From: Plantago major
Taxonomy: Eukaryota > Streptophyta > Magnoliopsida > Lamiales > Plantaginaceae
Assembly (NCBI GenBank): GCA_026545765.1
Contig: CM048844.1
Span: forward strand, 806,001-870,000
Direction of reading: 5' to 3'
Length of the DNA stretch: 64,000 nt
The translations under genes and the position numbers were made by a program. Shown here in pieces: positions 54,504 through 64,000 of the stretch. The notes beneath the pieces were generated by a model. That model did no database searches. It was not told where the DNA came from and worked only from the letters and a program-made list of their open reading frames with translations. Position 1 is the stretch's first letter. Every line of letters begins with the position of its first letter.

Positions 54504-56082
54504 GTAAGTGATTGGCTATCCTTTAATTTGTATGTTGTGTATTTGGGACTTTATGAATTTGCTCTCCATTAGTTGAGTGTTTGTTGTGTATTTGATGACT
54601 TGTGATATGTTGTAACGACCCGAAAATTCGAGTGACGATTTACCACGTTCTAACACGAGTTAGTTAGAGCGTATGATTTAGTCTTCTCCAAATTCTCGAA
54701 CCAAACGAGTTCCTATGAAAGAACGTACACCGTAACATGAACCGCACAAATTTATAGTATTTGTTTGGTGTATCTCTTTAACCTTCGAGTCGACTTTGTG
54801 AAAACCTCAATTGTCTTTGTATACGTCTGTTTGAATTGTTGGTTTTGTAAGTAGTGATGTGCTTACATTAGTTGTGAGTATAATGTGTAGCAATTGTTTT
54901 GGGAATGACTTTTGTATATTAGTAGTATAGCATATGGATTAAAGTAACTGCAGAGTACCAAAGCTAATGTGTTGTAGAATGAATATGTACATGATGTACT
55001 TATATTTGTTATGAATGTGCTGTTGTAGCTGAACTGCATAAAGTAAAGGTGTATATGATCATACATGTGATCAAGTAGTATGCCATGTTCTTTGCTCACT
55101 TTACTCTTTTCACCAACTCATCCATGCTATTGTCCACCACCATTTGTCTTCAACATTATTATTATGATCATCACTACACACACACACACACACAGAAAAC
55201 GCAGGCTGCCAAAATCCTTTCTTTCTTCCTTCACCAACGTTTCATTCTCTTCATCTTCGTTCGGTTTTGCAAAGCTGTTTTCGCCCAGTTTTTCTGCACA
55301 GCGCAGTCGTATTCGAAAGTAAATTACCAGTTCATTAACCGTTGGATCAAGACGATTTTTGGAGAGAATATTGATAACAGGCCTTGCTATACTGTCACAG
55401 GACGGATCTTCATTTGGAGTAGGGAGTCATCCATAATCTGGTGTCGAACAGAGGGCTATTCTTTCTCCCCGTTTTTAAATTCTTTTCCATCTTGTTCGTT
55501 CTTCTCAAGGCAAGTGAAGCTTTAGGATTTTTATTCCTTATGTTAAAGGTCATATTTTAAAGTATGCATGATTATTTATGAAATTGAAGATCATGTGTTT
55601 GTAATGTGAAATATCTATGTGAACCATCTATGCTCCATCCATGTAGGTGATTTATGTGACTTGATCATTTATAGAGTTGTATGAGTTAGTTGGTTTGAGT
55701 AAAAGAAGTATTTGTTAATCCCCATGCATAGATGACGTGATTGAGACTTGGTATGTATATATAAATTCTATTAGTGTTGTCCATGTTACATGAACAAATT
55801 ATAATTGATCTTCTGCTCACTTGCTCTTGATTAACTGTTAATGTGATTATACTTCGAACTCCATTGCTTACTGTAGTCTTGATGAATTATGATATACTAA
55901 GTTCAGGATACATGACAAGTGTTCTTTTATGTGGTTTGACAAAGAATTTCCAAAACAGTAGCCTTTATGTTCGATGAGTTTCAATATCAAACTTACGAAT
56001 CGAGAATAAAAGGTTTGTAAAGTTAAGCTTAGAAAAACCAATTGCTTAATGAGACGGGCTGACAAGCTTCCTGGCTTGTCTT

Positions 56083-57097
56083 TGTTGGGGAATTGGTTGC
56101 AAGAGGCAACTAAGTGTGGTTGCAAGAGACAACCAAGAGAGAGCCAAAATTGTTATGTATTATAATGTGTTAAGTGGGTAACTTTGAGCAATTAATTATC
56201 TAAGTTCCACCACTCGGTTTTGCGTGTTTTTTAGCTCGTTGCGAAGTGGGATGCATAAACCGTCAGACGGTATAAGATACGGGAGATAACCAATTCTAGG
56301 TGTGAATGATAAATTGGCTTAAAGTGAGCTAGTTGAGACTTGCTTTTTGCAATTGTCCCACATTGGAAACATATGGAAGGAAAGAGTAGTATAAAGGTAT
56401 GCTTGTGTTTATTCATGGTCACAAGTGTGTGTTGTGGTTATGGCAAACCTCCTACGCGCGCAGGGGGGGAGAAACATTTGAACTAAAAAATTCCAAGCAA
56501 ATATGGTCCAATGTTAATCTTTTTACTACAATTTTCCATGGAACGCAACTTTTGGCCTTCCAGAGATTTTCCAGATTGTTCCACTTAAATGTGAAGATGT
56601 AACCTCCCCACTAACATGCTGCATTACTCTGAGCTTAAATGTTGCAGCATCAATTTGGCTACTAATGGTGATCAAAGCTGTTACGTTTCTACAGCTATAT
56701 ATACCCCTCCCTCACTTGACAAACAACAGCCAAGAAAATTCTTCTTCTCTTCTCTTCTCTGCTTCTTTCTGCATTTTAGATATTCGAGTGTTCTTCACCA
56801 CAGAAGTTCGACTGAGCTTCTGCTGCTGAGCTTCCAGTGGTTGCTGAGATTGGACATTGTACCTTGGGAGCTAATTGTCCGAGGAAGGCCTGAAGCTTAT
56901 TATAGGCGGACAAATTTAGCTTAAGGGGAAGTGGTCTCACTACTAACTCGTCCAGGATTAAATCCGAATCTGTGTTTTACTGTTTTGTTTGTGTAATCAA
57001 GTTTCAGTAAGTGTTAATTTTTTTTTTTCATGTGCTGTTGTCATATATTTTTCCATACTGACCTTTGTTGCAGCTAAACTGATAATCGGTTCCAACA
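56083..57097 (+). repeat. Element I 5' LTR
   Basis: It starts TGTTGGGGAATTGGTTGC and ends AATCGGTTCCAACA. A TATA-like CTATATATA is near 56694. The internal region starts ATCTTAAGCTAAATTTCC, without the usual TGGTATCAGAGC motif. Confidence 0.93.
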
Positions 57098-57175
57098 ATC
57101 TTAAGCTAAATTTCCTTCCTGTATTTTTTGTTTTATTATCCGGTTACTAACTTTCACTGTTTTTGTGTAATAACA

Positions 57176-58084
57176 ATGACTACTGATGGAAACTCAACCA
57201 ACACTGCTCCCGGAAACAATGGTTCCGGAAATGTTCCTCCTACCGGTGTTGAGACTGTGATTCAAGTGCCTTTCCAGTCTGGCCAAATGCCTCCACGTCC
57301 TATCCAGTTTGGTCAGTTTGATAAACCGGAAAAGTTTAAGGGAGGAAATAATTTTAAACTGTGGAAAGAAAAAATGCTTTTTTACCTATCGCCTCAACTT
57401 GTCCGGTTTATCAATGAGGACAAACCTGAGGTGGATCCGGCTGATCCTAATACCAAGGAAACGTGCAAAGTGTGGGAATCCAGCGACTATATGTGTCGCC
57501 ACATTATACTTCTGAGTCTTGATGATTCCTTGTATCAAATTTTTTATGAGAAAAAGAATGCAAAAGAACTTTGGGAATCACTACTCAAGAAGTATACTGT
57601 GGAAGATGCTGGCTCTAAGAAATTTGTTGCTGCACGTTTCCATGACTATAGGATGGTGGATGCCAAGCCTGTGCTTGAGCAAGCTGAAGAGCTTCAAAGG
57701 ATCTATCATGACTTGGCCGCTGAGGGCATGGCGATCAATGATCCCCTACAAGTCGCGTTGATGATAGAGAAGCTTCCTCCTTCTTGGGATGATTTCAAGC
57801 ACTACCTGAAACATAAGAAGAAGGAAATGACACTTGAAGACTTGATCCTAAAGCTGAGGATTGAAAGTGATGTGAGAAAGGCTGCCAAGAAGCCATTTGC
57901 TAATGTTTCTAAGGCTAATGTTGTTGAGGCTGAAAGCTCTCGAGGAGCTAAGAGAAGGCGTAATGACCCCAAGACTTCTGCTCCAAACCAGAAGTGGGTT
58001 GGGGATTGCTTTGTATGTGGTAGGCAAGGCCATAAGGCTAAAGATTGTAACGATCGTGCTAATAACAGTCGTAGTAACAATCGT

Positions 58085-58124
<40 letters not shown>

Positions 58125-58531
58125 GAAACCAAAGGAACAGTAGGAATGGTAATAATAACCGTAATGCTAATGGTAATAATAACAGAAGAGGTAGTCAAGC
58201 TAATGTAGCTGAGGCCGGTAGTTTGGGTATTACCCAAGGAACGGAGGAAATGCATATAAGTGCTGTTGTTTCCGAAGTGAACTTTGTTGGAGGAAACTCC
58301 ATGGATTGGTGGGTGGACACTGGGGCCACTCGACACATTTGTGCTAACAAATGGATGTTCAAGACTTATCAACCTCTAACTAATGAGGTGTGCTACATGG
58401 GAAACTCTGCTGTGGCAAAGGTTCTTTGGAAAGAATCTTGGGCCCTTAAGCTAACATCTGGAAGGAGCGACTCGATGAAGTACTCCATGTGCCCGAGATC
58501 CGCAAGAATCGATTTACGGATCTATCTTTGA
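57176..58531 (+). CDS. Element I gag-protease
   Basis: The ATG at 57176 starts MTTDGNSTNTAPGNN. It has a copia Gag core (KFKGGNNFKLWKEKMLFY, WESLLKKYTVEDAGSKKF), a zinc knuckle CFVCGRQGHKAKDC near 58010, and an Asn/Arg-rich linker encoded by an AAC run (58082-58122). The protease motif WWVDTGATRHIC lies near 58310. The last residues before the stop at 58529-58531 are out of the expected protease frame, so a frameshift lies near 58410-58450. Confidence 0.88.
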
Positions 58532-58659
58532 ACAAGAAGGGTTTAAATCGATTGCTTTGAGGCTGACAAATTTATCCTTACCAAGGATGGCTCCTACATA
58601 GGACAAGGTTACTTTTGTGATAATTTGTTTAAGATGGTTGCTACTCATTGTAATTCACG
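58532..58659 (+). pseudogene. Element I frameshifted link between protease and integrase
   Basis: The expected linker can be read in another frame (LTKDGSYIGQGYFCDN, then CLSLMAQM and a stop). A further shift near 58675 is needed to enter the pol frame ([16 protein letters not shown]). At least two small indels separate the two open frames. Confidence 0.75.
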
Positions 58660-61350
58660 ATGCTTGAGCCTTATGGCGCAAATGTAACTGAGGCTTCCAC
58701 TAGCTCAGATGGAAAGAATGTTGCCCAAGAGGCTAATGAGTATGTTAAATTTTCTTACTTGCCTGATTCTTTTAATTTATGGCATGGTAGACTAGGTCAT
58801 GTGAATCGTAAAAGTTTACAAAAATTAATATCACTTGACCTACTACCCAAATTTAATATTGATAAACAATACAAGTGTGAGACCTGTGTCGAAGCAAAGT
58901 TAGCAAAAGCATCCTTCCGTTCTATTGAGAGAAGCTCGGAGCCATTGGATTTGGTACATACTGATGTTTGTGACTTAAAGTATGTCCAATCGCGAGGTGG
59001 TAAAAGTTACTTCATCACTTTTATCGATGACTGCACAAGATATTGCTATGTTTACTTAATGAGAAGTAAAGACGAAGCACTTGACATGTTTGTGCATTAT
59101 AAGAATGAAGTTGAAAATCAACTTGGTAAGAAGATTAAAATGTTGAGGAGCGATAGAGGTGGAGAGTATGAGTCTCCATTTGCTCAGTTATGTGCTGAAA
59201 AAGGAATCATTCATCAAACAACTGCTCCTTACTCCCCTCAACAAAACGGAATTGCTGAGAGGAAGAATAGGACACTCAAAGAGATGATGAATTCATTATT
59301 GCTTGGTTCGGGGGCACCCCAAAATTTGTGGGGGGAAGCTTTGCTTTCCTCAAATTACATCCTAAACAGGCTACCGCATAAAAAGCTAGACAAAACACCT
59401 TATGAATTATGGAAAGGTCATGCACCTTCTTATAAATTCCTTAAAGTGTGGGGGTGTCTAGCAAAGGTTCCTATTCCTCCTCCCAAAAGGACTCGGATTA
59501 GACCTAAAACGGTAGATTGCGTGTTTATAGGATATGCTCAAGATAGTAGTGCATATAGATTTCTGATTCACAAATCAGATAATTCTGAGATGCATGTTAA
59601 TACTATTATTGAAGCAAGAGATGCTTCTTTCTTTGAGGGGGTTTTTCCCTACATTGATCGGTCTACTATTATTGACTCGAAGATCAATAAAGAAGCAACC
59701 AATGTGGGGGAGGCAAATCCTCAAAAGGAAGTAGAAGAACCTAGACGTAGCAAGAGGGCTAGGACAACAAAAACTTTTGGTCCGGATTTTCTATCCTACA
59801 TGGTAGATAAAGATCCGATCTCCTACAAAGAGGCTATCTCATCAACAGAGTCTGATCTTTGGAAAGAGGCGATTGATAGTGAGATGAATTCGATTCTGCA
59901 GAATCATACATGGGAACTTGTGGATCTTCCACCTGGTTCTAAACCACTAGGTCATAAGTGGATCTTCAAGAGGAAGATGAAACCAGATGGTTATGTGGAT
60001 AAATACAAAGCAAGACTTGTAGTTAAGGGATACAAGCAAATAGAGGGTGTTGACTACTTTGACACGTATGCTCCTGTATCTAGAAAAACATCCATTAGAT
60101 TGGTCATTGCTTTTGCAGCATTGTTTAATCTTGAGATTCATCAGATGGATGTAAAAACAGCTTTCCTCAATGGAGATCTTGAGGAAGAAATCTACATGGA
60201 ACAACCCGAAGGGTATGTGGTTCCCGGGAAAGAAAAACAAGTGTGTAGACTTGTTAAATCTTTGTATGGATTAAAACAAGCTCCTAAACAATGGCATGAG
60301 AAATTTGATAGTGTTATGCTTTCAAATGGGTTTAGGATAAATCAATGTGACAAGTGTGTCTACGTAAAGGGAGATGACAAAGACTATGTCATAGTGTGCT
60401 TATACGTGGATGATATGATAATCATTGGCAACAATGATAACATCATGACTACTAAGAGAATGTTGTCACGGAATTTTGATATGAAGGACATGGGTCTAGC
60501 CGATGTCATACTTGGAATGAAAATTTCCAAAACGGATGTGGGATACTCACTTTCTCAAAGTCATTATGTTGAAAAAGTTCTTGAGAAGTTTGACAAAGAC
60601 AGTAATGAGATTGTCAGAACTCCTATGGAGGTGGTGTCAAAGCTCTGCAAGAATAGGGGAGAAAGTGTGGGGCAACTTGAGTATTCTAGGATTATAGGCA
60701 GTCTAATGTATCTCATGGACTGTACTAGACCAGATATCGCTAACTCAGTGAATAAGTTAGCCCGATATACGAGTAACCCGAATCATGAACATTGGAAAGC
60801 AGTAGTTAGAGTCCTTAGATATCTAAGGGGCACGGCTAACTTTGGGCTGCATTTTACGAGATATCCAGCTGTGCTTGAAGGGTATTGTGATGCGAATTGG
60901 ATTACGGGTTCCTCGACAGTGAAGTCCACGAGTGGGTATATTTTCACAATTGGTGGAGCAGCGATTTCTTGGAAATCTTGCAAACAAACCTGCATTACAC
61001 GATCAACTATGGAATCTGAATTCATAGCGTTGGATCTTGCAGCAGAAGAGGCCGATTGGTTACGGAGTTTCTTGGAAGACACTCCTATGTGGACAAAACC
61101 TATGCCTCCAATTAGTTTGAACTGTGACAGTATGTCTGCTATTGGACGAGCAAGGAATAATGTGTATAATGGGAAGTCTCCACATATTCGTAGGAGACAT
61201 AAATCCGTGAAGAAACTATTAAAAACGGGAGTTATAGCTTTGGAGTTTGTAAGATCCAAAGATAATATTGCGGACCCATTAACTAAAGGTCTTACTAGAG
61301 ACCGTGTGGAGGAATCATCGAGGGGAATGGGGTTAAAGCCCATTAAATGA
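58660..61350 (+). CDS. Element I pol: integrase, RT, RNase H
   Basis: 896 codons open. Integrase zinc finger: [14 protein letters not shown], then CETC. Core: [15 protein letters not shown] and NGIAERKNR, so the three acidic catalytic positions are all present, unlike in A, C and [21 protein letters not shown] and [11 protein letters not shown]. RNase [27 protein letters not shown] and the tail [12 protein letters not shown]. The ATG at 58660 is simply the first in the frame; in a working element this region would be the continuation of the gag-protease polyprotein. It is the best preserved copia pol in the window. Confidence 0.92.
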   Translation: MLEPYGANVTEASTSSDGKNVAQEANEYVKFSYLPDSFNLWHGRLGHVNRKSLQKLISLDLLPKFNIDKQYKCETCVEAKLAKASFRSIERSSEPLDLVHTDVCDLKYVQSRGGKSYFITFIDDCTRYCYVYLMRSKDEALDMFVHYKNEVENQLGKKIKMLRSDRGGEYESPFAQLCAEKGIIHQTTAPYSPQQNGIAERKNRTLKEMMNSLLLGSGAPQNLWGEALLSSNYILNRLPHKKLDKTPYELWKGHAPSYKFLKVWGCLAKVPIPPPKRTRIRPKTVDCVFIGYAQDSSAYRFLIHKSDNSEMHVNTIIEARDASFFEGVFPYIDRSTIIDSKINKEATNVGEANPQKEVEEPRRSKRARTTKTFGPDFLSYMVDKDPISYKEAISSTESDLWKEAIDSEMNSILQNHTWELVDLPPGSKPLGHKWIFKRKMKPDGYVDKYKARLVVKGYKQIEGVDYFDTYAPVSRKTSIRLVIAFAALFNLEIHQMDVKTAFLNGDLEEEIYMEQPEGYVVPGKEKQVCRLVKSLYGLKQAPKQWHEKFDSVMLSNGFRINQCDKCVYVKGDDKDYVIVCLYVDDMIIIGNNDNIMTTKRMLSRNFDMKDMGLADVILGMKISKTDVGYSLSQSHYVEKVLEKFDKDSNEIVRTPMEVVSKLCKNRGESVGQLEYSRIIGSLMYLMDCTRPDIANSVNKLARYTSNPNHEHWKAVVRVLRYLRGTANFGLHFTRYPAVLEGYCDANWITGSSTVKSTSGYIFTIGGAAISWKSCKQTCITRSTMESEFIALDLAAEEADWLRSFLEDTPMWTKPMPPISLNCDSMSAIGRARNNVYNGKSPHIRRRHKSVKKLLKTGVIALEFVRSKDNIADPLTKGLTRDRVEESSRGMGLKPIK

Positions 61351-61942
61351 TTACCACCCATGATGGCAACCCTACCTGGATTGTAAATCACAATTTGCAG
61401 GTTCAAAGGGACAACCGAATTGTGGGGGGATCGACCAAAGCACTCGGGAAATAGAGTTCCCTACCTATTCCTATGATGAAAGAGTGATAGACCTGTACAG
61501 TGAAGGATAAGCGAAAGCTTTTAATGATCCTTATACGTTAAGTTGATAACGTGGGGTATGACAGGATACTTCTAATGAGAGATCACCTATGTCGAACGTG
61601 AAGGGGCCGCTTCTATGAGATGATAGTCAGGGCTAAATCTCTAGAGCGTTCGGTGAAAGTTTCCAAGGCAGTCCAGGGCCAAAACGGACAACAACGAAAG
61701 GACCTATGTGGTGTAGAGGAAATCATTGTGTGTATATCATTGTCTTGTTACACACAAAAGCCGAAAAGTTCAAGGCATCGCGTCCACTTGTTGGCAAGTG
61801 TATCCGATGGTATTTCACTAGGGAAGGTTCAAGGCTAACAACCACCTTTCCCGATGCAACGTTTTTCTCGAAGAACTCTCGAACTTGCATTGATAGGCTG
61901 CATATGCATTTACCAGCCAATTGTCTCATTCATGTGGGGGAT
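61351..61942. other. Element I 3' untranslated region and polypurine tract
   Basis: No gene is seen. GTGGGGGAT at 61934-61942 directly before the 3' LTR is the polypurine primer site. Confidence 0.75.
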
Positions 61943-62958
61943 TGTTGGGGAATTGGTTGCAAGAGGCAACTAAGTGTGGTTGCAAGAGACAACCAAGAGA
62001 GAGCCAAAATTGTTATGTATTATAATGTGTTAAGTGGGTAACTTTGAGCAATTAATTATCTAAGTTCCACCACTCGGTTTTGCGTGTTTTTTAGCTCGTT
62101 GCGAAGTGGGATGCGCAAGCTTCGTAACGGTATAAGATACGGGAGATAACCAATTCTAGGTGTGAATGATAAATTGGCTTAAAGTGAGCTAGTTGAGACT
62201 TGCTTTTTGCAATTGTCCCACATTGGAAACATATGGAAGGAAAGAGTAGTATAAAGGTATTCTTGTGTTTATTCATGGTCACAAGTGTGTGTTGTGGTTA
62301 TGGCAAACCTCCTACGCGCACAGGGGGGGAGAAACATTTGAACTAAAAAATTCCAAGCAAATATGGTCCAATGTTAATCTTTTTACTACAATTTTCCATG
62401 GAACGCAACTTTTGGCCTTCCAGAGATTTTCCAGATTGTTCCACTTAAATGTGAAGATGTAACCTCCCCACTAACATGCTGCATTACTCTGAGCTTAAAT
62501 GTTGCAGCATCAATTTGGCTACTAATGGTGATCAAAGCTGTTACGTTTCTACAGCTATATATACCCCTCCCTCACTTGACAAACAACAGCCAAGAAAATT
62601 CTTCTTCTCTTCTCTTCTCTGCTTCTTTCTGCATTTTAGATATTCGAGTGTTCTTCACCACAGAAGTTCGACTGAGCTTCTGCTGCTGAGCTTCCAGTGG
62701 TTGCTGAGATTGGACGTTGTACCTTGGGAGCTAATTGTCCGAGGAAGGCCTGAAGCTTATTATAGGCGGACAAATTTAGCTTAAGGGGAAGTGGTCTCAC
62801 TACTGACTCGTCCAGGATTAAATCCGAATCTGTGTTTTACTGTTTTTTTTGTGTAATCAAGTTTCAGTAAGTGTTAATTTTTTTTTTTTCCTGTGCTGTT
62901 GTCATATATTTTTCCATACTGACCTTTGTTGCAGCTAAATTGATAATCGGTTCCAACA
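61943..62958 (+). repeat. Element I 3' LTR
   Basis: Close copy of 56083-57097. Scattered substitutions and two T-run length changes; a dense block of differences at 62115-62127. Confidence 0.93.
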
Positions 62959-63069
62959 GTCTTTAGTATTCCCCTAAATTATAATAATGATGCAAAGTAC
63001 TACCTCAAAAGTTAAATGGATAAGAAGGATGTCTAGGTGTCTCTATTGGATATACACCCTAATGATTGA

Positions 63070-63215
63070 GCCAAGGCGTATTACGTATGTTGCTACGGTG
63101 AGCATACACAAGAGAGCTGAGGCGAAAGCCGATGCGTTTTACGTATACTGCTACGGTGAGTATACACAAGAGAGCCGAGGCGTCTTACGCATGTTGCTAC
63201 GGTGAGCATGCACGT
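63070..63215. repeat. Imperfect tandem repeat, three copies, in LTR H
   Basis: Three units share GCGTNTTACGTATGTTGCTA followed by CGGTGAGCATACAC; the gaps between them are AAGAGAGC-type. They lie in the right part of LTR H. Confidence 0.82.
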
Positions 63216-63267
63216 ATACCAATATGAGGCGAAGCTTACCTAGACACCTTAATCAAGAATGAAGTAT

Positions 63268-63362
63268 AAAGTGATTCTAGCTAAAGTCAAGAAAAGAGCT
63301 TGAATCAAAAGAATGTCTAAAGTGATTCTAGCTAAAGCCAAGAAAAGAGCTTGAATCAAAAT
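63268..63362. repeat. About 48-bp tandem duplication in LTR H
   Basis: Two copies of AAAGTGATTCTAGCTAAAG followed by TCAAGAAAAGAGCTTGAATC (with one T/C change), separated by AAAAGAATGTCT. Confidence 0.85.
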
Positions 63363-63953
63363 AAAGCTTCTAATGAATGGCAAGGAATGAATACTCAAGT
63401 CCAATGGTTTTACCATGATGATTTTGAAGTAAAGGAATGAAGAAGACAACTTCCAATTAAACAACAATGAATTGATGATCAATATTATCGATGTATGTAT
63501 GTTGTTACTTGTATCTTATAAAGTATGATTGGTCCTTTTATATTAATGTTATTATGCATGCACAATGTGATTTCTAGGGAAACGAATGTGCTTATGTGCT
63601 ATGTGTTTTAGTATGGCTTGCTTGCGAGTACAAGTAGGTACTCACCCTTGCCCTATTGAGCCTCAGGTGATGTTGGAGCTGAATTGGATGGAGATCAAGA
63701 TTGAAGCTGATTCAGTACATCTATGAGAAAGTCTTATATTTCAAATATTAAACTGTTATGTTATTTCCGCTGCAAAGTTATGTTTTCAGTCAATGAATAT
63801 CATGTATTGTTTTTAACGCTCCGATCGTTGAGTGTGAACTAGTTTCAAAAGTTTTAAATACCACGGATTTTTAACATGTGAGCTTTTAGACGCACTAGTA
63901 CACTTTGATAATTTCATATGTTTTGTTGTAAAAGAGCGGGGCGTTACATATGT

Positions 63954-64000
63954 ATTGTCCATGTATTGTGGTTTTTGTTGAGTTGGGATATGTATTTTGC
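63954..64000 (+). other. Intron of the Mutator-like gene resuming after LTR H
   Basis: The sequence after the duplicated TATGT (TGTTGAGTTGGGATATG style) resembles the composition before 54606 and has no coding signal. The next exon would be beyond the right edge. Confidence 0.5.

Larger units (their letters stand above)
56083..62958 (+). mobile_element. Element I: Ty1/copia element inside LTR H
   Basis: LTRs of 1015 and 1016 bp (56083-57097 and 61943-62958), TG to CA, flanked by the duplication GTCTT (56078-56082 and 62959-62963). Between them are gag-protease (57176-58531) and integrase-RT-RNase H (58660-61350), in copia order. Domain style suggests the Tork/Tnt1-like group. LTRs differ at about twenty positions, nine of them in one 13-base cluster. 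Frameshifts between protease and integrase break an otherwise good coding region. Confidence 0.93.
54611..63948 (+). mobile_element. Element H: probable solo gypsy LTR, split by element I
   Basis: It begins TGTAACGACCCG and ends GGGGCGTTACA, characteristic ends of many plant chromovirus-type gypsy LTRs. TATGT is duplicated at 54606-54610 and 63949-63953. Removing element I leaves 54611-56082 plus 62964-63948, about 2.46 kb without gag or pol, a plausible size for such an LTR. It lies after the GTAAGT donor at 54504, so it sits in an intron of the Mutator-like gene. Orientation follows the canonical LTR ends. Confidence 0.8.

Noticed and set aside
57848..58372. Minus-strand open frames rich in Val/Leu over element I gag
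   Set aside because: They are the complement of the AAC repeat encoding the Asn-rich Gag linker.

Overview
The window is flowering-plant nuclear DNA made almost entirely of transposable elements stacked inside one another. Evidence for a plant includes Ty1/copia elements with the TGGTATCAGAGC primer-binding site, Ty3/gypsy elements of the Tat lineage with a second (archaeal-type) RNase H, a spliced Mutator-like gene with a SWIM finger, and a fragment resembling a plant M3 oligopeptidase exon. No intact host gene was found. Species cannot be named from the sequence.

Layout, left to right. (A) 1-8670, minus strand: decayed Sirevirus-like copia element, its 5' LTR at 6943-8670, its other LTR off the left edge. 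A is inserted in the 5' LTR of (B), a Tat gypsy element whose LTR remnant is 8671-8899 and whose 3' LTR is 35639-36602. B's pol is split after 11906 by (C), a younger related Tat element at 11907-27335, flanked by the 5-bp duplication CTCCG. C has three LTRs: LTR, a nearly deleted internal region, LTR, a full internal region, LTR. C's gag-protease and pol frames are almost intact. B resumes at 27336. In both B and C the space between pol and the 3' LTR holds an antisense gene with a TATA box and two introns at the same positions and phases.

B is itself inserted in the reverse transcriptase of (G), an old minus-strand copia element (36603 to about 42540), which also received a solo gypsy-type LTR at 39778-40762 (duplication ATTAC). 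From 42419 to 48824 two inverted arms of about 165 bp enclose gene fragments (LRR-like, M3 peptidase-like) and a young, short-LTR copia element (F, 42757-47975, duplication AAAGC). From about 50.6 kb to the right edge lies a degenerate, spliced Mutator-like gene without its catalytic core. Its last visible intron contains (H), a probable solo gypsy LTR of about 2.46 kb (54611-63948, duplication TATGT), split by copia element (I) (56083-62958, duplication GTCTT).

The order of events follows from the interruptions: G before B, B before A and C; the Mutator-like gene before H, H before I. Several elements carry a substitution of the same catalytic integrase aspartate (A: Tyr, C: Glu, F: Asn), and most frames contain stops or shifts, so probably none is autonomous now. 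The most interesting non-routine signals are the conserved spliced antisense gene, the three-LTR arrangement of C, and a hairpin in the LTRs whose stem is kept by compensatory changes in a diverged relative.
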